Positions 9,001-15,968 of a DNA stretch of 40,803 nt are shown here, piece after piece. The stretch's first letter is position 1; each line of letters opens with the position of its first letter. Position numbers and translations under genes: made by a program. Under the pieces are notes generated by a model. The model was not told the origin of the DNA. It did not search any database and was given only the letters and a program-made list of their open reading frames with translations. This DNA is from Methanobacteriota archaeon (GTDB lineage: Archaea; Thermoplasmatota; Poseidoniia; Poseidoniales; Thalassarchaeaceae). The stretch covers positions 33,651 through 74,453 of the forward strand of contig PBHZ01000019.1 in NCBI GenBank assembly GCA_002719615.1, read 5' to 3'.

Positions 9001-11309
9001 CTATGGACTGTCTCAGACTCAAATTACTAGATATGTTGGGCTCTGAAGGGCCTCAAACAACTGAACAACTGAGCTCTAGATTACCATTCCCATTTGCTCA
9101 AGTTGAATCAATATTACAAGAATTAGAGATACAAAATCTTGTTTCAATAGGATTTTTTACACAAACAAATGAAGGAGAGTTTATACTTAGAGTTGATGAA
9201 TATCGTATAACAGGTGGCCAAGTAGATGTAGTTGATTACAGGACTTTACAAACGCTATTGCTCCAAAAATCTTTCAAATTATATAATGAGCCAAAAGATG
9301 CTATACGTTCTTTAATAATGGTTCAGAGAAGGGACGAATTATTACATAGGGTCGAAAATTATAGATTTAGAGATTGGACAGATATTAAACATGATACCGA
9401 TGTTTATAATGGTAGATTACTACATAATAGGGTCGGATACACGCTCGGAGACCAATTACCCATATTCTTGGGGCTAAGAGGCGAACCATGGATTGGCGAC
9501 CTGGAGCAAGAACTTCTTGATAAAATACCAAAGGATGGTATTTCTCGTACTGATTTATTCGCTGATTACCCAAAAGGAAAGGATCATATTCATATACAGA
9601 GGACTGTAAAAAACGCTTTAGGCAATTTAGAACGACAACTTCTTGTTGCCAAACAGTATATAGCAGTGCCCAATAGAAAAAGATCTTTAGCTGTTTTCAG
9701 AAAATTACACGGAGTTATCCAACCTTTGTCATTTGAAGATGCTCTTAATAAATTAATTCAACAAATAGGACCAGTTAGGTTACATACTCTTAGATTCTTT
9801 GTTAGTCAGCCAGTAGAAGAACTAGCTGAAACTCTCAGACATCTTGAAACCCAAAAGAAAATTGTACGTGTTGTTGCTCTACAGCCAGATCCAACTGATT
9901 ATTATTCTTCAGTTGAAGATTCAAAAATTCTCCTTTCTCCGTTGGCTGAAGACAGAAAAATGAGGATTTTAGCCCAATCAGATCCATTTTGTAGTAGGTT
10001 CATTCAAGAAATTAGGATGATGCTGAAACAAGGCTGGTATCATCCGGTCTTGAAAGGAGTAGATCCTATAGGTAGAATACTAATGTTTGTAGTAAATGAC
10101 TATCTAGAAATTAAAGATATCAATATTCCACACTCATATTTGGATGAATTCAAAGACACCTTCTCGGAATTATTAGAAAATTACAGAGATAGGCTAGTAG
10201 ATGTGTCTGTAATTTACGCCTTTAATGGAGTCCCTGTACATGATTGTGATGATAACATTCAGGATTTACTTTCAGGTTTAGGTTTTACCTCGATGGGAGA
10301 TGGAGAGAGATATATTAGAGGAGGCGTTGTTGAACCTAGGAAAAGAAGAGAAGTAAATAGACTATTATTCCATCATCACTTTTTACATCAAAAAACGAGA
10401 TGGGAAAATGAAACCATTGCTCTTGAGAATATCAATGAATTAAGAGATGATTTTTCATTACGAGGCCGTTGTGAAATGTTTCGTGTTGATTTGAAGTCTA
10501 TGGCCGCAGCTCATCAGTTACATCAAGGAACTAATCTTAGAGGCCATCTAGTTTGGGCACGATTACCGCATTTTAGAAGACTTTTGGCTATAAGAAATAT
10601 CTCTCCTGATGAAGAAGACGTAGATATATTACAATTTTTTACAGAACATCATGATCCAGACCTGTTCATGGAGAGAAACGCCATGAAAAGAGCAGAATTT
10701 AGGAAATTAATTTCTCCATTAGTACGTAGTGGTCTTTTGATACAAGATTATAGAGGAGGTTTCAAAGCAGTACATCACGCCGAGAAATCTGACCTATGGG
10801 AAGTTAAGCGGGATTATCTTAGAGAACTTGTAAGTGAATATCCAGTTATAACATTAAAACAAGTCGAAAAACTCGCTGGTACACCATTTTCTGCAGAAGA
10901 AATAAGTGATGTCATGCGTGAATTTGAGGATGATGGAACATTAATTAAAGGATTTTTAGTTGATGATTTACAGGATATCTGTTGGGGGCGACAGGACATG
11001 CTCGAGGGTTTAAGTGGTATTATACGCACAAGAGATTTGGTTATTCCTCCTTCAGATCCCTTAAATCATTATTTCAGCGGAGTATTGAGGGAAAAATTTG
11101 GTTTCGGGTCTGCATATATGGTTTTCCATAAAGAAGAACCAATAGCTGCCTTCAAAGCTAATACTCGAGATGGAAAAATAGAGATAACTGATTTTGTAGG
11201 AGATTCAAACTTAGAAAAAGAAGCAATTAGAGTGATGAAAGAATTCGCATGGGAACATGATATGCCATTAACTGGTAAGTTATTTGAAAGAATAAGATCG
11301 AGATCTTGA
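6015..11309 (+). CDS. lhr: Very long Lhr-family superfamily 2 ATP-dependent helicase
   Basis: SF2 3'-5' DNA translocase or helicase of the Lhr family, linked to DNA repair. Motifs: Q-like region near residue 39, Walker A SPTGSGKT at 56-63, DEMH at 179-182, SAT at 214-216, a GIDIGSVDLV segment near 351, and motif VI QRIGRAGHQ at 374-382, followed by the winged-helix/beta-barrel region typical of Lhr. Archaeal Lhr core proteins are about 900 residues; this one has a further 850 or so residues, the arrangement of long bacterial Lhr proteins, whose C-terminal region carries tandem winged helices and an AlkZ-like domain. I did not identify a catalytic glycosylase residue here. The ATG at 6015 is used; the next ATG at 6045 (METSELLERL) is an equally reasonable start. 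No close operon partner. Confidence 0.9.
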   Translation: MPIIEYVDTKMETSELLERLCPPVRNWFVDKFPDFTDPQKTAIPQILNGEHLLLCSPTGSGKTLTAFLSIIDDLVRRSLDGSLTNDVQCIYISPIKALANDIQKNLIGPLMEIKERFLPNRAKDIKVGLRTGDTPQKERERMLKNPPHILITTPESLALALASKRFRPILNDMKWMIIDEMHSLVPTKRGTHLSLSLALMDSVIDSDVQRIGISATMEPLEAVAEFLVASDSRESKSEPQKVSIVKISGSRDLDLDIILPSPRFSSIPVKEILEKNIEVIKQLVEAHTTTLVFVNTRNMTETVVQKLKIAGLQGVEGHHGSMDKNIRLDVEQNLKHGLLRCVVSSSSLEMGIDIGSVDLVIQVSSPGSIATALQRIGRAGHQVGGLPRARFLPSSPHDLLELVALQTGILRGNMDLLKFPENSLDVLAQFLIGLTIIREWDIDEGYDLVSSSWPYRNLPYDDYIEVLDLLEEERRIWVDWEENRFGKRGYAQMIYYTNIGTISPDNNYMVLTGDGTLVGQLSSSFVSSLRGGDVFLLGGSTYRVSSIRGSRVNVVSATGYRPTIPSWTGETASRSHELSQEVLDLLSIISIQSRLGLDNRIFFRDALGLNKPVVNAISQFLDEHGATTFQVPSSDRILVEQVESPLPTYVITTCRGRAFNLALGYLFAGIAAKDDITIHELSFDENGFMIKLSHEVEISIIPEIFKNDNSEEILQRYLIDSQLFAKRFREISSRSMLNPRRIGADEVSPKQFLQKADQILHKHRQMDDSVLVREAMNEILSSDLDMNQLRDFISRMDSEDVRIVHRRVKMPSPLGMTLFMSSFEDLLSLRTRAYLIKDVDPEILRRLLGARSLATDLDKSRLDEYYQSKVAVPSDAASLLRLMDMGGGLEKSLTNPLYGEKLKEIDIDTTRKWVYELAERGLITKIRSTDDDKIDNKWFSMRMAEVHGTLGCLSVAGAANMEDLRSLYTGGLNFEMGENFTNGKPDSWKKTYLSDPMDCLRLKLLDMLGSEGPQTTEQLSSRLPFPFAQVESILQELEIQNLVSIGFFTQTNEGEFILRVDEYRITGGQVDVVDYRTLQTLLLQKSFKLYNEPKDAIRSLIMVQRRDELLHRVENYRFRDWTDIKHDTDVYNGRLLHNRVGYTLGDQLPIFLGLRGEPWIGDLEQELLDKIPKDGISRTDLFADYPKGKDHIHIQRTVKNALGNLERQLLVAKQYIAVPNRKRSLAVFRKLHGVIQPLSFEDALNKLIQQIGPVRLHTLRFFVSQPVEELAETLRHLETQKKIVRVVALQPDPTDYYSSVEDSKILLSPLAEDRKMRILAQSDPFCSRFIQEIRMMLKQGWYHPVLKGVDPIGRILMFVVNDYLEIKDINIPHSYLDEFKDTFSELLENYRDRLVDVSVIYAFNGVPVHDCDDNIQDLLSGLGFTSMGDGERYIRGGVVEPRKRREVNRLLFHHHFLHQKTRWENETIALENINELRDDFSLRGRCEMFRVDLKSMAAAHQLHQGTNLRGHLVWARLPHFRRLLAIRNISPDEEDVDILQFFTEHHDPDLFMERNAMKRAEFRKLISPLVRSGLLIQDYRGGFKAVHHAEKSDLWEVKRDYLRELVSEYPVITLKQVEKLAGTPFSAEEISDVMREFEDDGTLIKGFLVDDLQDICWGRQDMLEGLSGIIRTRDLVIPPSDPLNHYFSGVLREKFGFGSAYMVFHKEEPIAAFKANTRDGKIEITDFVGDSNLEKEAIRVMKEFAWEHDMPLTGKLFERIRSRS

Positions 11310-11314
11310 TAATT

Positions 11315-12322
11315 TTATTTTATTATTTTAGGAGAAAATAGGTATACGAACCAATTCGTAATATTTTCTATAGTTTTCAATACTGGGTTAAGTATTTTTA
11401 TTACATTCTTATGTAATTCTGGTAATAAATCAAATAAAACAATGGCCATTAAAAACATTGCAAATAAACTGATAAATTTAGCAGCATAACTATGGGTAAA
11501 ATTAAACATATCAATTCCAAAAAATGACCAATTAACATACGTGTCAGTTAGCCAAACTATGCCAACATTTCTGAAAACATTTAGTATGTATATTGTAGGT
11601 ATGGAAATTATCAATGCACGCAAACGTCTTTTCCATGAAACTGAACTTAATGCTACTATTGCACCAACAAATATAATCATTGATTGTAATGCAGAACATG
11701 CTAATATGAAAATTATACTCACCGGAGTCCCATCTGCCTTTTCCATTGGTACAAAAAAACCTGCTTCTCCAAGAGGCTCGGATAATATCCACCGATTTCC
11801 TTCCCAATCAGACGCAAGTATATCTCCTCCTCCATGTAAATCAATTCTCATTGGAGCAGATTGATAACTACCTAATCCTACAAATTCTAGAATAATTTCT
11901 GTGCTAATTGCAGTTGTATATACAAATGCCATATTTAGAACCGGTACGCTGTACACCAAATAGTAAGGAACCATTGACCAAACAACACAGCCCTTTAACC
12001 ATAGTAAAGATTCTGGTATTTTTTCTTTTATATTAATTTCCCAAAACGCTAATGCTATTCCACAGGGTAGTGCAGCAGCAGTCATCAAAACTAATACTGG
12101 GTCTTCAATTTCTACATAATGCTCTGAATATAAATAGAAAAATAGTCCAACTAGAATCCACCCTATCGCAGAAAATTGTGAAATATAAGTACCATCTTTT
12201 TTATGAAAACCCATTGCTAAAAAAGCTACTCCTATTCCTCCAATTATTAATTGCATTGTGATATTTGCAATTCCAAATGTTGAGGCAATTGAGTAAACCA
12301 CTATGCCCACCGGGTCTCTCAT
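11315..12322 (-). CDS. Archaeosortase/exosortase-family integral membrane transpeptidase
   Basis: A polytopic membrane protein of about 335 residues with 7-9 hydrophobic segments. Near the C-terminal half it carries the family's triad in order: Cys in ILACSALQS (about residue 209 from the ATG), Arg in LNVFRNVGIV (about 251), and His in FNFTHSYAAKF (about 277). In this superfamily these residues cleave a C-terminal sorting signal and join the surface protein to a membrane or lipid partner. A polar loop (about residues 155-200) precedes the cysteine segment and should face outside. The ATG at 12322 (MRDPVG) is preferred over a TTG at 12334. It converges on the helicase gene with a 5 bp gap and is divergent from gmhA. 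The subfamily and its substrates cannot be told from this window. Confidence 0.8.
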   Translation of the reverse strand: MRDPVGIVVYSIASTFGIANITMQLIIGGIGVAFLAMGFHKKDGTYISQFSAIGWILVGLFFYLYSEHYVEIEDPVLVLMTAAALPCGIALAFWEINIKEKIPESLLWLKGCVVWSMVPYYLVYSVPVLNMAFVYTTAISTEIILEFVGLGSYQSAPMRIDLHGGGDILASDWEGNRWILSEPLGEAGFFVPMEKADGTPVSIIFILACSALQSMIIFVGAIVALSSVSWKRRLRALIISIPTIYILNVFRNVGIVWLTDTYVNWSFFGIDMFNFTHSYAAKFISLFAMFLMAIVLFDLLPELHKNVIKILNPVLKTIENITNWFVYLFSPKIIK

Positions 12323-12340
12323 ATTCGGGCTCAACTCATC

Positions 12341-12354
12341 AATCCGTAAATAGG
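12341..12354. promoter_or_regulatory. Candidate shared TATA element between archaeosortase and gmhA
   Basis: The only AT-rich core in the 62 bp divergent spacer is around AATCCGTAAATAGG. Read rightward it lies about 33-40 bases before the gmhA ATG; read leftward (CCTATTTACGGATT) it lies about 20-30 bases before the archaeosortase ATG. Both spacings suit archaeal TATA boxes with short leaders. This is inference from spacing and composition only. Confidence 0.35.
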
Positions 12355-12384
12355 ATGCCCTCTTCCGTTAGGTCGGAGGCGCAT

Positions 12385-12954
12385 ATGTCATTCAATTTTT
12401 CAGACTTCTCAAAGGATTATATTTCTGATCTTACTTCTAATCTTGAAAAATTATCAATCCCAACTTTAGAAGAAATTTGGAATATCATAGAAGATGCTCG
12501 CAATTCTGACAGAACTGTTCACTTAATTGGTAACGGAGGTAGTGCAGGTACACCTTCACACAGTGCTGGTGATTGGTCAAAAGAGTTGAAATTAAGGACA
12601 ATCTCTCATACTGATAATGCATCTTCTTTAACTGCTTGGGCTAATGATACGGATTATGAAAATATCTTTGTAGGTCAATTATCGACATTTATTAATCCTG
12701 GAGATGTAGTAATCGGTTACAGTGGCTCAGGAAATTCAAAAAATGTAATTAATGGAATAAAATATGCCAAAGAAAAAGAATGTCATACTATAGCTATTAC
12801 TGGCAATTATAACGGGATGGACGGTGGAAAATTAGGTAAAATAGTAGATGTAGCTTTAGTAATTCCTTCTAAATCAATGGAAAGAATCGAAGATACACAA
12901 TTAATTGTTAATCATATTATCAAAGAAGCCATTAAGTCTAATAATGGATTGTGA
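12385..12954 (+). CDS. gmhA: GmhA-like sedoheptulose 7-phosphate isomerase (SIS domain)
   Basis: Predicted to convert sedoheptulose 7-phosphate to D-glycero-D-manno-heptose 7-phosphate, the first step to nucleotide-activated heptose. It is a single SIS domain of 189 residues with the phosphate loop GNGGSAGTPSHSAGDW near residue 50, GYSGSGNSKN near 113, and a C-terminal helix with RIEDTQLIVNH. The His of the HSAGD segment and the final His are retained, but the usual acidic EE pair after the first His reads GD and the helix Gln reads Glu, so a related sugar phosphate substrate is possible. The ATG at 12385 follows GGAGG at 12375-12379; upstream in-frame codons overlap the divergent gene. The stop overlaps the next start by four bases. 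Confidence 0.82.
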   Translation: MSFNFSDFSKDYISDLTSNLEKLSIPTLEEIWNIIEDARNSDRTVHLIGNGGSAGTPSHSAGDWSKELKLRTISHTDNASSLTAWANDTDYENIFVGQLSTFINPGDVVIGYSGSGNSKNVINGIKYAKEKECHTIAITGNYNGMDGGKLGKIVDVALVIPSKSMERIEDTQLIVNHIIKEAIKSNNGL

Positions 12955-13589
12955 TTATTTTGTTACCACCTTTTAGGGATAATGCTAATATTGATGATTA
13001 TCTTGAAATCGAAGAACTCCCGAACAAATCATGGGATGGTAAAATAGCTTATTTAGATAGAGATGGAGTGATTAATATTGGGAGTGAAAATTATATTAAT
13101 TCTCCTGATGAAGTAAAATTATTACCTAATGCGGGATTCTCTGTGGGAAAATTACGTAGACATGGTTATAGAATATGTATTGTTACAAATCAATCTCCGA
13201 TTGGACGTGGCCTATGGGATCATGAGAATCTTCATTTGATACACAATCGTATATCTGAATTATTAATCCAAGAAGATAAAGATGCCAAATTAGATTTAAT
13301 TTTGTATAGTCCTTATTCTCCATGGGATAATTCTTGGGCTAGAAAACCAAATCCAGGTATGTTAGAGGCTGGTCGACAAATTCTTAGCAATTCTTACAAA
13401 CAAGATATTGGAATTTTATATGGCGATAATTGGATTGATAGGCCTGATGAGTCAAAATCGGTGATGGTTGGAGACAGAGATGTAGATGAATTAGCGGCTA
13501 AAAAATATGGTGTTAGATTTTTTAGATGTGACCCAAATATCGGACTATATGATGTTATAGAATCAATATTAGGTGGAAAGAATGGATAA
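12951..13589 (+). CDS. gmhB: HAD-family heptose bisphosphate phosphatase (GmhB-like)
   Basis: Predicted to remove the C7 phosphate of heptose 1,7-bisphosphate, acting after GmhA and a kinase that is not in this window. HAD motifs: AYLDRDGVIN (motif I, both catalytic aspartates), VTNQSPIGRG (motif II), RKPNPGML (motif III) and MVGDRDVDE (motif IV). Bacterial GmhB has a Cys/His zinc loop just before motif III; here that loop is SPYSPWDNSWARKP with no Cys or His. A histidinol-phosphatase-like role is therefore an alternative, though gmhA adjacency favours heptose. There is a roughly 30-residue amino extension before motif I. The GTG start at 12951 overlaps the gmhA stop (GTGA). Confidence 0.8.
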   Translation: MIILLPPFRDNANIDDYLEIEELPNKSWDGKIAYLDRDGVINIGSENYINSPDEVKLLPNAGFSVGKLRRHGYRICIVTNQSPIGRGLWDHENLHLIHNRISELLIQEDKDAKLDLILYSPYSPWDNSWARKPNPGMLEAGRQILSNSYKQDIGILYGDNWIDRPDESKSVMVGDRDVDELAAKKYGVRFFRCDPNIGLYDVIESILGGKNG

Positions 13590-14847
13590 TATCGATTTTT
13601 TCATCGGTTTAGACGATACTGACCATCTCAATTTAGGCTGTACTACGGAAAATTTTAATGATTTTTTAAATTATTTGACTGAAAAAATCAACTTTACCAT
13701 AATATCTAGGAGATTGGTGAGATTATGGCCTTTTGCAAATAGGCGAACACGTGGAAATGCTGCATTATCAGCAGTAATTAAACTCAATAGATGTGATGAA
13801 CAAAAATTGTATGATTTTTCTTATGATTGGTTTCAATTATTACTATCTAATATCTCATCACACCCTTCTAGTGACTTTCCAGCTTCTCCAGTAATGATAA
13901 TATCAAAATCTAAATTCTCAGAACAAATTTATTGGGATACTGTAAAAGGATATGTCGATTTAAGCCTCAGATTGAATGAAATTAAGGACTATGAGTGTAA
14001 AATTTTTGCTGGAAATTCATATTGGGGGGTAATAGGTGCGTCCGCAGCAATATCTTGGGTTCCATATGAAAATCATTCATATGAGTTAATTGCATGGAGG
14101 AAAAGTTCGATGATAGGGAAAAAAAGAATAATTGACATAAAGGCCATTACCGAATTGGATGAAAATTTTCCTGAGACATTCGTAAATCGCGATCCAACTA
14201 AAAATCGAGGTTTAATTGCTCCTCGAACTCCTTGTCCTGTTCTGTACGGTATCAGAAGTAAATCTCCTGAAACACTCGAAAAAGCGCACAAATGGCTTCA
14301 ATTAAAAAATAATGTCGAAAAATCTTCTGATCATGCTGTTCATTGTACTAATCAACTTTCAGATGACCACGTAACTCCTTCTTCTGGTACAGTAATTTCT
14401 AAACCTTTAATCTCAAAAGGTGCACATTCATCTGTAAAAGTAATTTTGGATGGAAAATTAAAAACATTAGTTGCATTCTATCAAGGGGGTTCTGTAAACC
14501 TACTCCTTCGTTCTTTGAGACCTGGAGATATTATTTCTTGGACAGGCCTCTATTCTCCTTCCGATTCATCGATACATTTAGAGAAACTTTCTATTTCTGA
14601 TGCAGTTCCAAGGATTATATCTCGCCCGCTGTGTTGTAATGTATCTATGAAAAGTGCTGGAAATAATCAAAATTTACGGTGCACAAAATGTAACTCATAT
14701 ACTGAGAAATACTGGAAAGGGTATATTCCAAATTTTTCTAATATAGATATGGTTGATAATTGGACTGAACCAACTCCCTCTAATAGACGCCACTTGTCAA
14801 AACCATTGAATTTAGGGTTGCCCCATTTGAATAATTTAATACCATGA
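13582..14847 (+). CDS. tiaS: tRNA(Ile2) 2-agmatinylcytidine synthetase TiaS
   Basis: ATP-dependent enzyme that attaches agmatine to C34 of the CAU-anticodon isoleucine tRNA so that it reads AUA; archaea-specific and normally essential. It shows the amino motif GLDDTDHLNLGCTT at residues 9-22, RLVRLWP and RTRGNAA in the kinase-like domain, an OB-fold region (GAHSSVKVILDGKL..., about residues 280-340), and a carboxy zinc ribbon with CCN and CTKC. Length 421 fits the family. The ATG at 13582 overlaps the gmhB stop by eight bases and gives the expected MDNIDFFIG beginning; a GTG at 13573 is the alternative. It shares the gmhAB transcript and overlaps the next small gene by four bases. Confidence 0.93.
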   Translation: MDNIDFFIGLDDTDHLNLGCTTENFNDFLNYLTEKINFTIISRRLVRLWPFANRRTRGNAALSAVIKLNRCDEQKLYDFSYDWFQLLLSNISSHPSSDFPASPVMIISKSKFSEQIYWDTVKGYVDLSLRLNEIKDYECKIFAGNSYWGVIGASAAISWVPYENHSYELIAWRKSSMIGKKRIIDIKAITELDENFPETFVNRDPTKNRGLIAPRTPCPVLYGIRSKSPETLEKAHKWLQLKNNVEKSSDHAVHCTNQLSDDHVTPSSGTVISKPLISKGAHSSVKVILDGKLKTLVAFYQGGSVNLLLRSLRPGDIISWTGLYSPSDSSIHLEKLSISDAVPRIISRPLCCNVSMKSAGNNQNLRCTKCNSYTEKYWKGYIPNFSNIDMVDNWTEPTPSNRRHLSKPLNLGLPHLNNLIP

Positions 14848-15086
14848 CCTCTTTACCAAATTATATGGCCGACCTATCCACACCCCTACTAATGTTCATA
14901 CTTATCTTCTCGGCAGGATTCATGATTTGGCAATTATTAAAATTAAGACAAAAGAATATGCTAATTAATGCTGGTCATTTTGATGAAGATTATTCTGGAG
15001 AAGCTAAAAATCCCGAGAAATTTATGGAACCCGATGAGGATGCACTTGAAGAGATGCAGGATCTTCTCGACAAGGCATTAGAATAG
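14844..15086 (+). CDS. Small single-pass membrane protein, unknown function
   Basis: 80 residues. Residues about 12-33 (STPLLMFILIFSAGFMIWQLL) form one transmembrane helix, followed by a basic KLRQK turn and a highly acidic cytoplasmic tail of about 40 residues ending EEMQDLLDKALE. The topology is probably amino end outside, tail inside by the positive-inside rule. The ATG overlaps the tiaS stop (ATGA), so it is translated with the gmhA-gmhB-tiaS run. I do not recognise the family. Confidence 0.7.
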   Translation: MTSLPNYMADLSTPLLMFILIFSAGFMIWQLLKLRQKNMLINAGHFDEDYSGEAKNPEKFMEPDEDALEEMQDLLDKALE

Positions 15087-15096
15087 TATGATAATA

Positions 15097-15666
15097 TCAT
15101 TCAAAACCGGTTTCTATTAACGAAATTTTTTTAATATCCTCTCCATCTTTTAGTATTCTAACATTATCCATCTCTGAAATTCTGTAAAGAAAAATTGTAT
15201 CCAAAATATCTCTTACCTTACTTCCTCCTTTTGATCCCCATCTTTGCGCATCACTAACTACATTTGAGTAGGAAGCTGAGCTTACCAAAATTTTAATATT
15301 ATCATAATCAAAAATTATATTTTTTAATGCCTCTATATCCTTTTTATCTGCCCTACCATCTTTAGCACACCAATCATCTATGATTATAAGGTCTTGGTCG
15401 TTCATATTGAGGGATAAGTATTTCAAAATTTTTGAACTATCTTCTAAATTATTCTCAATTTCTATAAAGGATATTTTTTCTAACTCTTTGTTCTTTAGTT
15501 CGCTAAATATTTGTGCAGTCCTCTCTCTGTCGGGTAAATATTTGCTCAGCCAAATTACCTTATTACCATTTTTGAGATAGCTTTTTGCAATCGTCAAGCA
15601 TAATGAAGTACCTCCCGAGCCTTGTTCATAAGAAAGATGAACATTCCTGTCTTTGAGGTCAATCAT
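15097..15666 (-). CDS. RecA/RadB-fold ATPase-like protein with degenerate P-loop
   Basis: 189 residues with the outline of a RecA/KaiC-type domain: a P-loop region EQGSGGTSL at residues 14-22, a following helix and strand (NGNKVIWLSK), a hydrophobic strand ending in acidic residues (DLIIIDDWC, 92-100) resembling Walker B, and later strands such as IKILVSSAS. The P-loop lysine is replaced by glycine (codon GGT), so ordinary ATP hydrolysis is doubtful. RadB or KaiC-like paralogues are the nearest guess. The ATG at 15666 is the natural start. It is divergent from a small tail-anchored protein and converges on the preceding operon with a 10 bp gap. Confidence 0.6.
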   Translation of the reverse strand: MIDLKDRNVHLSYEQGSGGTSLCLTIAKSYLKNGNKVIWLSKYLPDRERTAQIFSELKNKELEKISFIEIENNLEDSSKILKYLSLNMNDQDLIIIDDWCAKDGRADKKDIEALKNIIFDYDNIKILVSSASYSNVVSDAQRWGSKGGSKVRDILDTIFLYRISEMDNVRILKDGEDIKKISLIETGFE

Positions 15667-15746
15667 GTTACTCGATACACATCTGTATGATGGTATTTTC
15701 TATCTCAAGGGCCAAGGCTAAATCATAAACCGTCTTGGATAATCAT

Positions 15747-15968
15747 ATGTCGGAGGATGATGGTGTAGTTGAAAGAATTAAAAAACGTCCATTACCAGAA
15801 TTTAATGATACCGATTCAGGAATTTTTGAAGGAATATTAGAAGATGGTTTCCTGAATGTCGCTCTCAATGATTCAAATCAATTTGGTCCTCATGCTATGA
15901 TAATTTTACTAGGAGTTGTCGCATCAGTTACTGGTTTGATTTTACTTCTTGGCATGAAATTTATTTAA
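15747..15968 (+). CDS. Small C-terminally anchored membrane protein, possibly Sec61-beta-like
   Basis: 73 residues: a charged amino half (MSEDDGVVERIKKRPLPEF), a G-F-L stretch (LEDGFLNVAL), then QFGPHAMIILLG and one C-terminal transmembrane helix ending MKFI. Archaeal Sec61-beta (SecG) proteins are this size with a single helix at the carboxy end preceded by a conserved Gly/Pro-containing stretch, so that role is possible, but similarity is weak and I treat it as unknown. The ATG at 15747 is chosen over a TTG at 15735. Its stop overlaps the convergent purB stop by four bases. Confidence 0.6.
   Translation: MSEDDGVVERIKKRPLPEFNDTDSGIFEGILEDGFLNVALNDSNQFGPHAMIILLGVVASVTGLILLLGMKFI

Noticed and set aside
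12265-12384. An upstream extension of gmhA from 12265
   Set aside because: It would overlap the archaeosortase gene and its divergent promoter; the ATG at 12385 has a good GGAGG site and gives the expected family length.
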